64,000 nucleotides of DNA from Glandiceps talaboti (lineage: Eukaryota > Hemichordata > Enteropneusta > Spengelidae): contig NC_135558.1 of the NCBI RefSeq assembly GCF_964340395.1, positions 19,521,371 through 19,585,370 on the forward strand. Direction: 5' to 3'. The notes beneath the pieces are model-generated. The model was not told the origin of the DNA. It ran no database searches and saw nothing but the letters and a program-made list of their open reading frames with translations. The stretch's first letter is position 1; every line of letters begins with the position of its first letter. A program made the position numbers and the translations under genes. Below, one piece after another: positions 45,064 to 55,275 of the stretch.

Positions 45064-45646
45064 GTCATTTGCTTAAAAACGACTGGCTCAATTATAATGA
45101 CATTTGCTACGCATCATCCATATGCAAATGTAAAGAACTGATTAGATTTTGGTAAATATCCAATGATCATTAGTTATTTGCATAATTACTGGTTTTGAGT
45201 AATTAGGCTATATCTTTGGAACGCATATTTCAAATTCAATATAATTTGGTGCATATGTTAACCATAATAAGGTGCATATGTCCTATACGGTTTCTTGATT
45301 TAGCTTAAAGCTTTCCTGAATAATGTGCATAATCAATGAATTTCAGTAATTAGGCTAAATCTTTTGACCTAATTTGGATATTACTAAGGGAATCATCATG
45401 TCATGAACAAATCTTACTTTACACCCCTTACACCCTTAAGAATGTTGAACCAATCTGCACAGTAATTTCTGAGTTTAAGTGTTTTGTTTTTTTAACCGAG
45501 AATCCCATTTTTTTTACCCATATCACACACCTGTGATGCGATCATTTTCATTTGAGCAATTTCTCAACTAGATCCCACGAGTAATGTCCCCACCTAATAC
45601 CAAGGCAATAAAAGTGGCATTTTTTGAGTTTAAGTCGTCCACACAC

Positions 45647-45687
<41 letters not shown>

Positions 45688-45713
45688 TAGATAGACATAC
45701 ATACAGACAGACA

Positions 45714-45808
<95 letters not shown>

Positions 45809-45868
45809 TGACACCGCTCGATGCCTATAGCACTACTGGACCTACATTGTAGTTCAGTTGTGCTAGAA
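44930..45868. mobile_element. Hairpin-microsatellite element, copy 2 (both ends, inverted orientation)
   Basis: The left end carries GTCT repeats (about 45000-45063). The right end read on the minus strand starts ATTTTAATTTTCTAGCACAA, then a hairpin, a long TGTC run (45648-45808), GGACGACTTAAACTCAAA and the core repeats. Same terminal logic as copy 1, giving a subterminal inverted arrangement. Confidence 0.6.
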
Positions 45869-46765
45869 AATTAAAATACGATAGCTCTATCACTACTAGC
45901 AACTAGTTTTAAAGGTCAAATATTCTTTGTCAATGCAACACTGTAAATTCTCAAGAACTCTCGTCAAGATTTGAGTACTTGAAACGTGTGTCATTGAGCT
46001 ACCCATTACTGTGTACATTGTCACACAATAGATCTAGAGTTCAGACCAGACCAATGCGATATTATGTATCTGTCCTATAGTAACTATAAGACCTTTATTG
46101 CCAACCATGGGATAAAACAGGAACTTGCAACATCACTACTACAACACTTATATGACATCATCGCCAATTGCAGACCTGAAACTGTACTCGGTACACCTGG
46201 TAATTTTCAAAACGGTTGTTTATGTTATAGCTTAAAGTTATTTATTTGTGGTATTTTTCAGTCACCTATACGTTAAACTTTCCACATTACACAAGATTAC
46301 ATTTACAACTAATATAAATATAAACATAAGAATACGAATACGAATCAGTGTGAAAGTCGGATAAAATGACTACCTGTCATAAGGACCGACAGGTAGCAAA
46401 AGCTGCTGGTCCTTACGGAAAACTGTTGGACCATATGCAGTTCACACTCCGGGAGTTCACACCCATGACCTGTATCTACATCCTCATACAGAACACATGA
46501 TTTTGAACTTTAATAGGATACAACATATCTTTTGATGCACTAAATAAAAGAGAGAATATCCAATTGTTTTATCAACTCTTTATTTCATGAAAATGTTATT
46601 ATTTGCAATTTGTCCCTGACGGTGAGTAGAATTTTTTTTCTAAAGTTTGTAACTGACCCAGAGGTCATGAACATTCATTCTCTCATCGGATCTGTTATTC
46701 ACTGAATGTATTATATTCATTCAATACAAATACAGCTCTAGATACATAGATTGTAGATAACTTAC

Positions 46766-47048
46766 GGGTGAATGAATCTTTCACATTATTTGCAATCTCC
46801 AAGAGATCAGTCTTCTCCTCCCCCATTGTTTGATTCTCTAAATTCTGAATCACATGATCCAAGTCAGATTCATTATCTGCATCAACAGCTGATGTAGTAG
46901 CAGCTACAGAATCCTCAACACCTCAAGGTAGCAGCAATGTCAGCATAGAGTGCGTCATGAAGTTGAGATTGTTTGTCAGCCCTTGAAGGTTGGTCGACTA
47001 CATATACAATGGATGTTTCAATGGGGCTACTCTTTGACCTTTTGTTTG
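46766..47048 (-). pseudogene. Decayed exon of unknown gene (copy A)
   Basis: The minus strand reads LRPNKRSKSSPIETS then DKQSQLHDALYADIAATL, then a stop. After a one-base frame change it continues EDSVAATTSAVDADNESDLD and MGEEKTDLLEIANNVKDSFT, up to a good donor (GTAAGT) at 46765. An acceptor-like TTTGTAG precedes 47048. Composition is protein-like but no family is recognised. Copy B (about 63751-63963) has the same frame change. Confidence 0.4.
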
Positions 47049-47867
47049 GGCGTAAGCTACAAAATTTGAATGATGAAAGCTCGCTGACCCAACGACAAAT
47101 AGACCCTTAGAATTACCAGAGAATAAAGAAGTACTTGATGATACCAGTACTTTGTGAGTTGGTAGCTGCAATAAGGCTCGGGTCAGAATTTACGGCGAGG
47201 GCGGGGGGGGGGGGGGACTGGGGTGAAATTAGTTTAGTCAAAATTGTTTTCGCATTCCCCCCACTTTGCGCACTCAAAATAATTCCCCCTTCCCCCCCCC
47301 CCCGAAATGAACCCAAGAATTTCTGTAGTCCCTCCCGGCTACATATATTTTAATGTGTAACCCCCCCCCCCTCCTCCCGGCTCCACTTGCCAGAGATGTA
47401 GAGTATATGGTAACTAATATGGAAACTAACAGTGGAATTCAACCAGTGTCCATACCGTGAACAATGAGAGAATCCTTTACAAATATATGTGGGCTTTATG
47501 AAAAAGATCTCACATTGGGCTGTAACCTATACTTGGTGATACTTAGCCAGCAGGGTTTTCTCTTTCAATCTTGATTCTCGGCAGAAACAGCATCATCCAT
47601 GATAGCTAGTGGGGAGGGTCAAGTCATAGAGTACTTTAAATTTGTCATCATACCCCAATTTTACTTAGCTCAATACATTACTTTACAACAGTACTAGTAT
47701 GGCTATATTATCTGCACTTTAAACTTATTACGTACAGAGATAGTTTGACACACACACATTCACTTAGCTATTGACTGCCTCATAATTAACTGTATAATAG
47801 GCAAATGAAGTGTACAATTTTGCAAAGTACAAGGCAAACGACTGCTCCTGAAGTTTGAATATTTAAA

Positions 47868-47933
<66 letters not shown>

Positions 47934-48302
47934 CAAGAGTCTAGAGATATGCACACAGAGGAAGACATACACAAATACATTCGCATGGCTGTCACCCAAC
48001 TCTTCGCTGAATATAGGCTTTAGAAGGTATTGTGGCAAAGCAGCGAGAAATCTTTAAATTTACTCAGTAAACGACCGATCCTGATGTTTCATTTGGTTCA
48101 AATCATGAGCTGAGCATAATATTTCTGGAGCACCCTTCTAGATCATCAGAACTTTCATAGCCCCCCCCCCCCCTGAATGCTCAATTTTTCTTAAGCCCCC
48201 CCCCCCCATTGAGTTGTTTGAATAATTAATGATCTTCAGTAATTAAGCTGTATCTTTGGAATGCTATGTTTAAAATTCCATACAATTTGGCACATACATC
48301 AA

Positions 48303-48370
<68 letters not shown>

Positions 48371-49931
48371 TTAATCTGCATAATCAATGTTTTAAAAAAA
48401 ATAATTAGGCAATATGTTAACTGTACAAGCTTTTAGTTTCATATAATCAATTTTCCAAGTAAGGGATACGTCATGTAGAATAGCTATAGTTTACAATTTT
48501 GTATTCCAACAATGTATGTTGACCCAAAAACCTATGGTTTGCACTTGTGGGAGGCATTCAGTTTAAATCTGGTTTACATTTTACTCTTAACACGTTTGAT
48601 ATTTTTTTGACAGAAGTTACAAATATTACAAGAAATACATTCAATATATTTTTTACATTCTATGGTTGCATGAAATACAATCTGGGGGCGGACGATGTTC
48701 AAGAGAGCTTGCATGAAATGCAATTAGTACATTTTTACAGTTTATGATTGTACGAAATACACTATAGTTTCGGTGGGCGGGCGTCCAGGAATTTGCGTGA
48801 AATACATGTAATATATATTTTTTACATTCTAAGAGTTCACAAAATACATTCTAGGGTCGGCTGGCGGTCATCAAGGATGCTTGTACAAAATACATTTAAT
48901 ACATTTTATTCATTTTAGGTTAGGGCAATGATCCGGGGAGCTTGCATAAAATACAGGCTGGAGGATTTTCAAAAAAAATCGTTTTGCTGTACCCCTAACT
49001 TGGCAAAAAAGCCAGCATTCGGCACTGATTTTTCTACATTACCACCCAAAATGTTCAAACATGTAGTATTTTGTGATTCTATAAATGGTCACTGTACTGT
49101 ATATGATCACTAACATTTTGAAGGAAAGAAAGAATTGCAGGTAAGTATTGTGAACATGAACTATTGTCATTTGTACCAAATGTAGGCCTAACCAAACATA
49201 ACCAAACAGCGTGATGAACACTGTGATCGGTGAGCTGGCGTGAGACCGTGTACCGATACGCACCCAACTGAATTATTTCCATGTATCGTACGTAATTCAA
49301 CTAAGTGTCTCATCCCTTTTCTGATGATGCTGTCGCAGGTTTTCCAATGTTTGATCTTTTTCTCAAACAAGGTGGAGAAAACAAATATATGTTAAATTTG
49401 GTGGTCTTGTTGACTGAAAAATCGTCCCATGCATTCACCAATCGTGTCGATTTGTCGCGATCTGTTTTCAGTTTTGAAAAAGGCAAATAAAAAACAAAAA
49501 AAACCACCACACCACCTTTCCTTCTTTGAACATGGCCGTATCTAGAATCTGAACGACACAGACGATAGCAGCAATGTTTAGTAGTATTAAACCACTTACG
49601 TAGTACATTACCAATTCAAGTGCATGTATATGGTCGTATGTACAAACGTCTGTCCAAAGTTTGTAGTGTAAGGACACCAATGTATGTGCAGATATTGAAT
49701 AGGTCATGGTCTAAAATAGTGGGATAGGCTTATTGTTGAACCTCGCTATTCATGTGAAACGCGTCACCATCTCCCCTTTTCAACACAAATCGACACTCAA
49801 GGGTAAAATTGTTAAGTTCTACGGCAATGTCGTGTTCTCAAGTGAAAATTTACACATGAAAAATAATACCTGGATATAGTATCTACCTTTGCATAGGAAT
49901 TGTGACGTTCTCGGTGTTTAGGTTGTACACC
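47049..49931. other. Intergenic region upstream of the glycosyltransferase gene
   Basis: Contains poly-G/C runs (47205, 47297, 47362, 48162, 48196), a (GA)n/(GACA)n run near 47871-47932, a core fragment of the hairpin-microsatellite family (48210-48305), an (AT)n run (48305-48368) and a degenerate repeat of about 105 bp in four units (48610-48960, with GCATGAAATACA variants). No coding exon was recognised. A CTCGGTGTTTAG acceptor-like sequence ends at 49920, 11 bases before the start codon, suggesting a spliced 5' leader. Confidence 0.5.
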
Positions 49932-51491
49932 ATGGGGACTGTAGCGTTTCGTACAACGTGGTTTATTCTACTTTTATTTGGTATAATTGGCCTTGTCGTC
50001 ACGGTTTGGTATAGCACCATTGAAGACATGGAATGGAGAATTGTGAAAAACAGCCACTCTGGACCTCGACCAAATCAAGCATATTTCGAAAGAAACCCAC
50101 ACATGAGAATTTTTTCACCGATTTCTAAATATATTGCTGTTGGAAAAGAAGACGATCAGATTGAGTCACCATGCGAATGTGCGAATACGAAGGTTACAGA
50201 CAAGTTGAATTCTTTGGCAAAACTACGGCGAGAACGTGAATTGACAGAGTGGAATAGACACCATAGGCAATCCAGCGATCCGTTGATGATGTGTGAAGCC
50301 TTTACACCACTACGATATCCTGCAGGTGGTGTTACCGTTCAACCACTCAAGTCAACACGTCTACATGGTCTACAATTACACGTCGCTATCGCTGATTTCC
50401 TACCTGAAGATCAACAGCTTCGGATTGTGCTAAGATGTAAAAAATTGAAGGGAGTGTTAGTTGTATTCAAACATGAGGGTAATTCGAGTGTGGGAGTTAG
50501 TGGAAATGACTCTACCGAAATGATTATCACAGCTAACAAGAATGGACTACACGCTCTCAATACAGTTTTGGCAAATTTAAACTATAAAAGCACAGTTTAT
50601 GATATCAATACAAGAGATATAATCTATATCACAATGTTAAATTTTGATATCGCTGTTCACGTTCACATAAAAAAACCGGCAGTACCAACGTTGTACGACC
50701 CAGGACCTTCCGGTGATATCAACTCATTGGTAACTATTATCACTAAAACGTTTGAACGGTATGGTTCAGTCAAAACACTAATTTCTAGCATACATAAATT
50801 TTATCCAAAGATGACCATCATTGTCGCCGACGATTCCGAGGTTCCTGAAAAAATTAACATTCCTAATGTAAAGCATTACATTATGCCTTTTGCAGAAGGA
50901 TGGTTTGCTGGTAGAAATTTAGCACTCAGTCAGGTAAGAACCAAGTACTTTGTTTGGGTAGATGACGACTTTGTGTTCACTAAAGGAACTCACCTTGAAA
51001 ATTTCCTCGAAAAATTCAAACATCCAAACTTGACAATTGACGTTGTCGGTGGGACGTTTGGAGATGCGAACGGTAAACGCCGAACGAACACAGATTGCTT
51101 AGGTTGTCGTACACTTGAAGTTACTAATAACTATGAAAATGATGACGGAGACTGTTTGGTTCTCAGTAACAAGAAATACCATGCTGTAAAAGAATTTCCC
51201 GAATGTTTCTACGCTGATGGCACAGATAATTTTTTTATGGCTCGAACCAGTACAACCAGGAGCGTTGGTTTTGACCCAGTTTACAACAGAATAGGACACA
51301 TTGAATTCCACATCGATGGATTGGGAAAACTGCGTATGATGGGATGTACAGACGTTAACATTTTACATAAGAGAGTTACTAATAAAAAGTACTATAAATA
51401 TCGGGAACTTGGACAACATTTCAACAAAAACCGAAGTTCATGCAATTTGCACACACTATTCAAGAACAATTTGCAATGTTTTAATTTTTAG
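49932..51491 (+). CDS. Beta-1,4-N-acetylgalactosaminyltransferase (GT12; GM2/GD2 synthase or Sda synthase type)
   Basis: Golgi type II membrane glycosyltransferase that adds GalNAc from UDP-GalNAc in beta-1,4 linkage to galactose of gangliosides or glycoproteins (family knowledge). A single exon encodes 519 residues, against about 533-566 in vertebrate B4GALNT1/2. The start is the first ATG in frame, in good context (ACACCATGG); the frame opens further upstream without an ATG. A short cytosolic tail is followed by a membrane anchor at about residues 11-28 (FILLLFGIIGLVVTVWYS). A stem and N-terminal domain run to about 255. The GT2-like catalytic domain starts near 265 with SLVTIITKTFERYGSV, then IIVADDSEVPE, WFAGRNLALSQV and the metal-binding WVDDDFVF (Asp at 344-346). 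C-terminal signatures are NFFMARTS, VGFDPVYNRIGHIEFHIDGL and LFKNNLQC. Paralogue assignment is not possible by eye. The last codons and stop derive from a repeat element. Confidence 0.92.
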   Translation: MGTVAFRTTWFILLLFGIIGLVVTVWYSTIEDMEWRIVKNSHSGPRPNQAYFERNPHMRIFSPISKYIAVGKEDDQIESPCECANTKVTDKLNSLAKLRRERELTEWNRHHRQSSDPLMMCEAFTPLRYPAGGVTVQPLKSTRLHGLQLHVAIADFLPEDQQLRIVLRCKKLKGVLVVFKHEGNSSVGVSGNDSTEMIITANKNGLHALNTVLANLNYKSTVYDINTRDIIYITMLNFDIAVHVHIKKPAVPTLYDPGPSGDINSLVTIITKTFERYGSVKTLISSIHKFYPKMTIIVADDSEVPEKINIPNVKHYIMPFAEGWFAGRNLALSQVRTKYFVWVDDDFVFTKGTHLENFLEKFKHPNLTIDVVGGTFGDANGKRRTNTDCLGCRTLEVTNNYENDDGDCLVLSNKKYHAVKEFPECFYADGTDNFFMARTSTTRSVGFDPVYNRIGHIEFHIDGLGKLRMMGCTDVNILHKRVTNKKYYKYRELGQHFNKNRSSCNLHTLFKNNLQCFNF

Positions 51492-51504
51492 CTCAACTGA
51501 GCTG

Positions 51505-51569
<65 letters not shown>

Positions 51570-51890
51570 CAACTTAAAGTCAAATACCACTGGACCGATT
51601 ACCTTGGGTGTCTAGTTGGGACATTGTTCAAAACAAACTGATCTTACCACCGATGGGTGATGATTTGGGTGATTTGAAAAATATGATCTTTGGTAAAAAA
51701 TGTAGACTCCAGAACTGTTCATGACATGATGATCCCATCAGTGATATGTGAATTAGGTATGAAAATTCGTCCTTTTGGTCAAAAATTTGGAATTCCAAAA
51801 TAATTGAGTAGAATGGGTTGAAATTTAATGGGAATGATCTTAGTGGTGTTTAGATTGAGAATTGTTTATCATGATTGGCCCTAGCAACCA
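51479..51890 (+). mobile_element. Hairpin-microsatellite element, copy 3, overlapping a stop codon
   Basis: TTTTAATTTTTAGCTCAACT is followed by a GT microsatellite (about 51507-51567), then GTAAACAACTTAAAGTCAAA, ACTGGACCGAT and core units (AGAATGGGTTGAAATTTAAT). It matches copy 2 read in reverse. The terminal sequence includes the last codons and stop of the glycosyltransferase. Confidence 0.65.
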
Positions 51891-52394
51891 TGACCACGCG
51901 CTTAGCAATATTGAAAATAATATAGCGTGAACTCCATGTTGTAGCCTCTTCAGCTCGAAAAAAACAGACCCGATTTTAGACCAAAGGGCTAGTAAATGAA
52001 CCCAAAATGTCAGTACATGTGTACGTAATCAAGCAGTTGGAGTAGCTTATAAGCATGTCTATCAGTGAGCGCCAGCAAGTTTATGTATTCATTTATTGTA
52101 TTTCTGTATTTAGTAAACTAGTTTGCCACCTCTTGTCAACACCGCCAATGGACAAATGAAAACCTCGCCATTGTAAATTGTAAGCTCCTTTGCAGCGCTA
52201 TAGCAACCGTACAAAAGTCGACCTCCACAACGTCCGGACCAACTTTCCAAGGTAGCGATGCCTTCAGTGGCCGCCATTGAAGGCAGTGGTGTACTAAGCT
52301 ATACTACATGTATATCAACAATGCGTGGGAGTTTATGGCTACCCGTTCTGGTCACAAATATGTAGAAATAATAAAACTACTGCTGTAATTAATA

Positions 52395-53010
52395 TCATAT
52401 ATTCCCCAAATTATTTCAATGTGTTAGAATTAGTTTTATGTCGTCTAGAATTTATTTTTATAATGGTTGCAATTAATAGTATGCACTCCTTGAATTTATT
52501 AAATGTGTTTTCAATTAATTTCATGTGGACTATAATCAATTTTTATAGTAACTGCAATTAATATTATGTATTCCTTGAATTAATTACACGTGTTTTGATT
52601 AATTGTATGTACTGGACTTATTTTTATGTAGTCTAGAATTAATTTTATGTATTCCTTGAATTAGTTTGTATGGTTGCTGCAATTAATATTATGTATTCCT
52701 TGAATCAATTAAATGTGAGTTGATTAATTTTATATACTGTAAATAATTTTATGTAGTCTATAATTGATTTTATGTATTCCTTGAATTAATTAAATGTGTT
52801 TTCGAGTAATTTTATGTACCGGTCTTAATTTTATGTAGTCTAGAATTAATTTTATGTAGTCTAGAATTAATTTTATGTATTCCTGGAATTAATTTCATGT
52901 AGTTTAGAATTAATTTTATGTATGTTCCGAATTAACTTTTTGTATGTGCTGAATTAATTTGTTTGTATGTCCTGAAATAATTCTGTGTATGTCCCGAATT
53001 AATTTTTCCC
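52395..53010. repeat. AT-rich degenerate tandem repeat
   Basis: Many variants of GAATTAATTTTATGTA, TGTAGTCTA and TATTCCTTGAATTAAT at about 20-60 bp spacing. No coding potential. Confidence 0.8.
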
Positions 53011-53188
53011 CTACAATCCTTTGCGCGTGATTTCTTATTCAAAATGGCGGCCCGTAGTGGTACTTGGCGGGTTGTCATTCGAGAAAGGAATCAAGGAGGA
53101 TTCTACCAATTTATGCTCAATCTAAAATCTTAAGTTTCGAATGTTTGATGACACAGGGACTCTGTCTTTGCTTTTCCCGGCCCAAAAT

Positions 53189-53516
53189 GAACCACTGACC
53201 GGTCGTATGGTCGTGGCATGTATTTTTTCCATTGACTTTTCTCCACGACCGGTCGTAGGGTCGTGGCATGTATTTTTTTTTCACTGTCTTTTCTCGACGA
53301 CCGGTCGTATGGTCGTGGCAAGTATTTTTTCCAATGACTTTTCTCGACGACCGATCGTATGGTCGTGACATGTATTTTTTTCCAATGACTTTTCTCCACG
53401 ACCGGTCGTATGGTCGTGGCATGTATTTTTTTCACCGTCTTTTCTCACGACCGGTCGTATGGTCGTGGCGTGTATTTTCCAATGACTTTTCTCCACGACC
53501 GGTCGTATGGTCATGG
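53189..53516. repeat. About 50-bp satellite with ACCGGTCGT palindromes, 7 copies
   Basis: Units start near 53198, 53248, 53300, 53350, 53401, 53450 and 53498. Each has ACCGGTCGTATGGTCGTGGC (one reads ACCGATCG), then ATGTATTTTTTCC and GACTTTTCTC. Open frames on both strands come from the repeat. Confidence 0.95.
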
Positions 53517-53523
53517 CACAGTG

Positions 53524-53774
53524 ACTTAGAAGCGCTGTTGACAATCCGAGGCTCTGGTCGCACCCTCCGTTCTACTTCGAGTGGTGCTATTAACCTATAC
53601 AACCGGTCGGTAAAACTAGTTTTTACGGTGGTCGATCGTTTTCAATCTGTGCTCCACACTTATGGAACACTTTGCCGGCACAACTCATCAGGGCAGTTCA
53701 ATCACTTGAAAATTTTAAACAATCGTTGAAAACATTTATTTTTAAGTCATTTTGTATAAGTATAGTCAGTGCTA
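53524..53774 (+). mobile_element. Non-LTR retrotransposon (LINE) ORF2, 3'-end fragment
   Basis: One frame reads LLTIRGSGRTLRSTSSGAIN. After a frame change the sequence continues TSFYGGRSFSICAPHLWNTL then PAQLIRAVQSLENFKQSLKT and FIFKSF. This R-S-F-S-x-x-A-P-x-LWN-x-LP ... F-K-x-x-LK-x-x-F pattern is the usual C-terminus of CR1/L2/Jockey-type reverse-transcriptase ORFs (family knowledge). Only the last 75 or so residues remain and the frame is broken, so it is dead. Its 3' end is overlapped by the target duplication of the element at 53775. Confidence 0.8.
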
Positions 53775-53954
53775 CAATCTGATTAAAATCCGATGTAGAT
53801 GTCGGCTAATCGTGCATTGCTATCTTACCATCGTTATTTAGCTTGAATTGACCTTCGTATGTAGTACATGTTTACGTTTTAAGCCTGGTCGTAGAGGAGG
53901 CGATCAGCCTAAAAACGTAAACATGTACATCGGATCTACATCGGATTGTATTGG
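53775..53954. mobile_element. 180-bp MULE-derived miniature element, perfect 9-bp TSD
   Basis: Begins CAATCTGATTAAAATCC, like the 2-kb element at 34214. It ends with ATCTACATCGGATTG plus TATTGG. Flanked by TCAGTGCTA (53766-53774 and 53955-53963). An internal hairpin pairs ACATGTTTACGTTTTAAGCC with its inverse. Confidence 0.8.
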
Positions 53955-53963
53955 TCAGTGCTA

Positions 53964-55150
53964 CTGCTTTTACAATTTCTCCTTTTATTACACTTTTTGT
54001 CATAAAACCTTAGCATTTGGGTGTTTGAGACACACACAATTCTTGTTTGAGACGCACACAATCCTTGTTTGAGACACACTGAATCCTGGTCATAAGACCT
54101 TAGCATTTGACGTTTTATGCTACAATTTACTCTAACACAGAACACATCAAAAGATGCGTTAGTCGGAGGTGACTTCTTCAAAGTATCCTGCTTTACACAC
54201 TGTTACAATTTCGTGTGGTGTCTAAGACACACTATCTTCTGGTCTGTCGAACAGAGTAAATTGTTGACAATAACTGTTAAATGCTAAGCATTTATGACCA
54301 TCAAAGATGCCGCTTTCAACGTTGAAGAGAGCGCTCGAGCTGTCAGTAGACGTTTAGGCGATGTCCAGTGTTTTCGGTGACCATCCCGCTTTCCACTGAT
54401 GTTTTTCGTGTCTCATTTTCACCCTCTCTCGCTGTCTTTTCGTAGAGTACGTACGTTTAGTGTCTACATCAAATTTTAAAAAGTGGTGTATGATACGCTC
54501 AAACTTCAATGATTGTTCATCCAAATTAGATGGTACTCTGCCGTGCGTGATAGTAGTCCTGCTTGCATACGGAGTAAGTCGTCCCTTGAGTGAAACGCGT
54601 ACACCATCTGCGAGCATGCTACCGTAAAAGTGACTCTTCAGAATCGCAATATCACAATGTATTAGTCGCATCTCTTCGGCCTAGATGGTCAGTGGAATCA
54701 TAAAAAGGGGGTACTTTTTCAGATCACCCTCCGAGAATATGGGTACGATGCCCCATTTCTACTTTCTATGTCGTGTCGTTGAAGGTATAGCTCTGGATTT
54801 ATATGCTACGGGGTTTCGACACGACGTGTCGAAACCCCGTAGTGTAGAAATCCAGAGCTAGTTGAAGGTAAAACCTCCCGGATTTCGGAAAAAGGGGGTT
54901 TTTGAAGTGATTTTCTCCCAGATTCAGTATACAAAAAAGAGAGGTTCTTTTTCATTGAAATATTAACTCGAAAAGGGGTACATATGAAATTTCGCTCGTA
55001 ATATTGTACACTGTGAACAGTATCACATCACCTGTGGATCAATGTATTTTTGTAGCTTCATACACGATAAGTAAAATCAAAGTGAATTTTTGGCCCGCAT
55101 CCAAACATCATCACCCTCAGTGGCAATCATGATTTTAACCTGTTTCTGTA
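53964..55150. other. Region between two MULE-type ends; one unidentified open frame
   Basis: Holds three or four short TTGTTTGAGACACAC units (about 54020-54085) and, on the minus strand, an open frame 54671-54354 of 105 codons. Its composition is unusually protein-like (SMLADGVRVSLKGRLTPYAS, TKRQRERVKMRHEKHQ), but I recognise no family and see no further exons. The 73-bp hairpin at 54788 lies here. The unit AAAAAGGGGGT occurs twice (54703 and 54889). Confidence 0.4.
54788..54860. mobile_element. 73-bp hairpin element with perfect 10-bp TSD
   Basis: Nearly the whole element is one palindrome: TAGCTCTGGATTT at the left, CTACGGGGTTTCGACACG then its inverse at the centre, and AAATCCAGAGCTA at the right. 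Flanked by GTTGAAGGTA at 54778-54787 and 54861-54870. Confidence 0.85.
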
Positions 55151-55275
55151 CTCCTCCAGAGGAGGCGATCAGGCTAAAAATGTAAACATGTACCAAGAAG
55201 GTCAATTCAGGCAAAATAACGAAGGTAAAATAGCAATGAACGATTAGCCGACATCTACATCGGATTTTAATCAAA
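55150..55275. mobile_element. Right-end fragment of the MULE-type element
   Basis: The inverse strand reads CAATTTGATTAAAATCC, then GATGTAGATGTCGGCTAATC and GTACATGTTTACATTTTTAG, matching the start of 53775-53954 but with an extra internal segment. No matching partner end or target duplication was found, so it is a truncated copy. It is inserted in the 210-bp repeat relative. Confidence 0.65.

Larger units (their letters stand above)
42370..46975. repeat. Segmental duplication, copy A
   Basis: Matches 59697-63963 almost base for base over more than 4 kb. Copy A has about 150 bp (roughly 44393-44540) absent from copy B, and longer GT and GTCT runs. Contents, in order: core units of the hairpin-microsatellite element (42370-42950), a unique segment with an AATAAATAAAG motif near 43431, the promoter-like module at 43723, a GT microsatellite near 44310-44371, a hairpin-microsatellite element in both orientations (44930-45868), and a decayed exon (46766-47048). 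Confidence 0.9.

Noticed and set aside
45548-45814. SVCLSVCL-type open frames on both strands
   Set aside because: Translation of GACA/TGTC repeats; frames exist wherever the tetranucleotide run is long.
49902-49931. Upstream extension of the glycosyltransferase by ten codons
   Set aside because: The extension starts at GTG, not ATG, and contains an acceptor-like TTTAG; the ATG at 49932 has good context and gives the expected short cytosolic tail.
53117-53729. Overlapping 75-153 codon frames with HATTIRPVVEKS-like repeats
   Set aside because: All come from the 50-bp ACCGGTCGT satellite; only the distal part (after 53524) has LINE-like protein signal.
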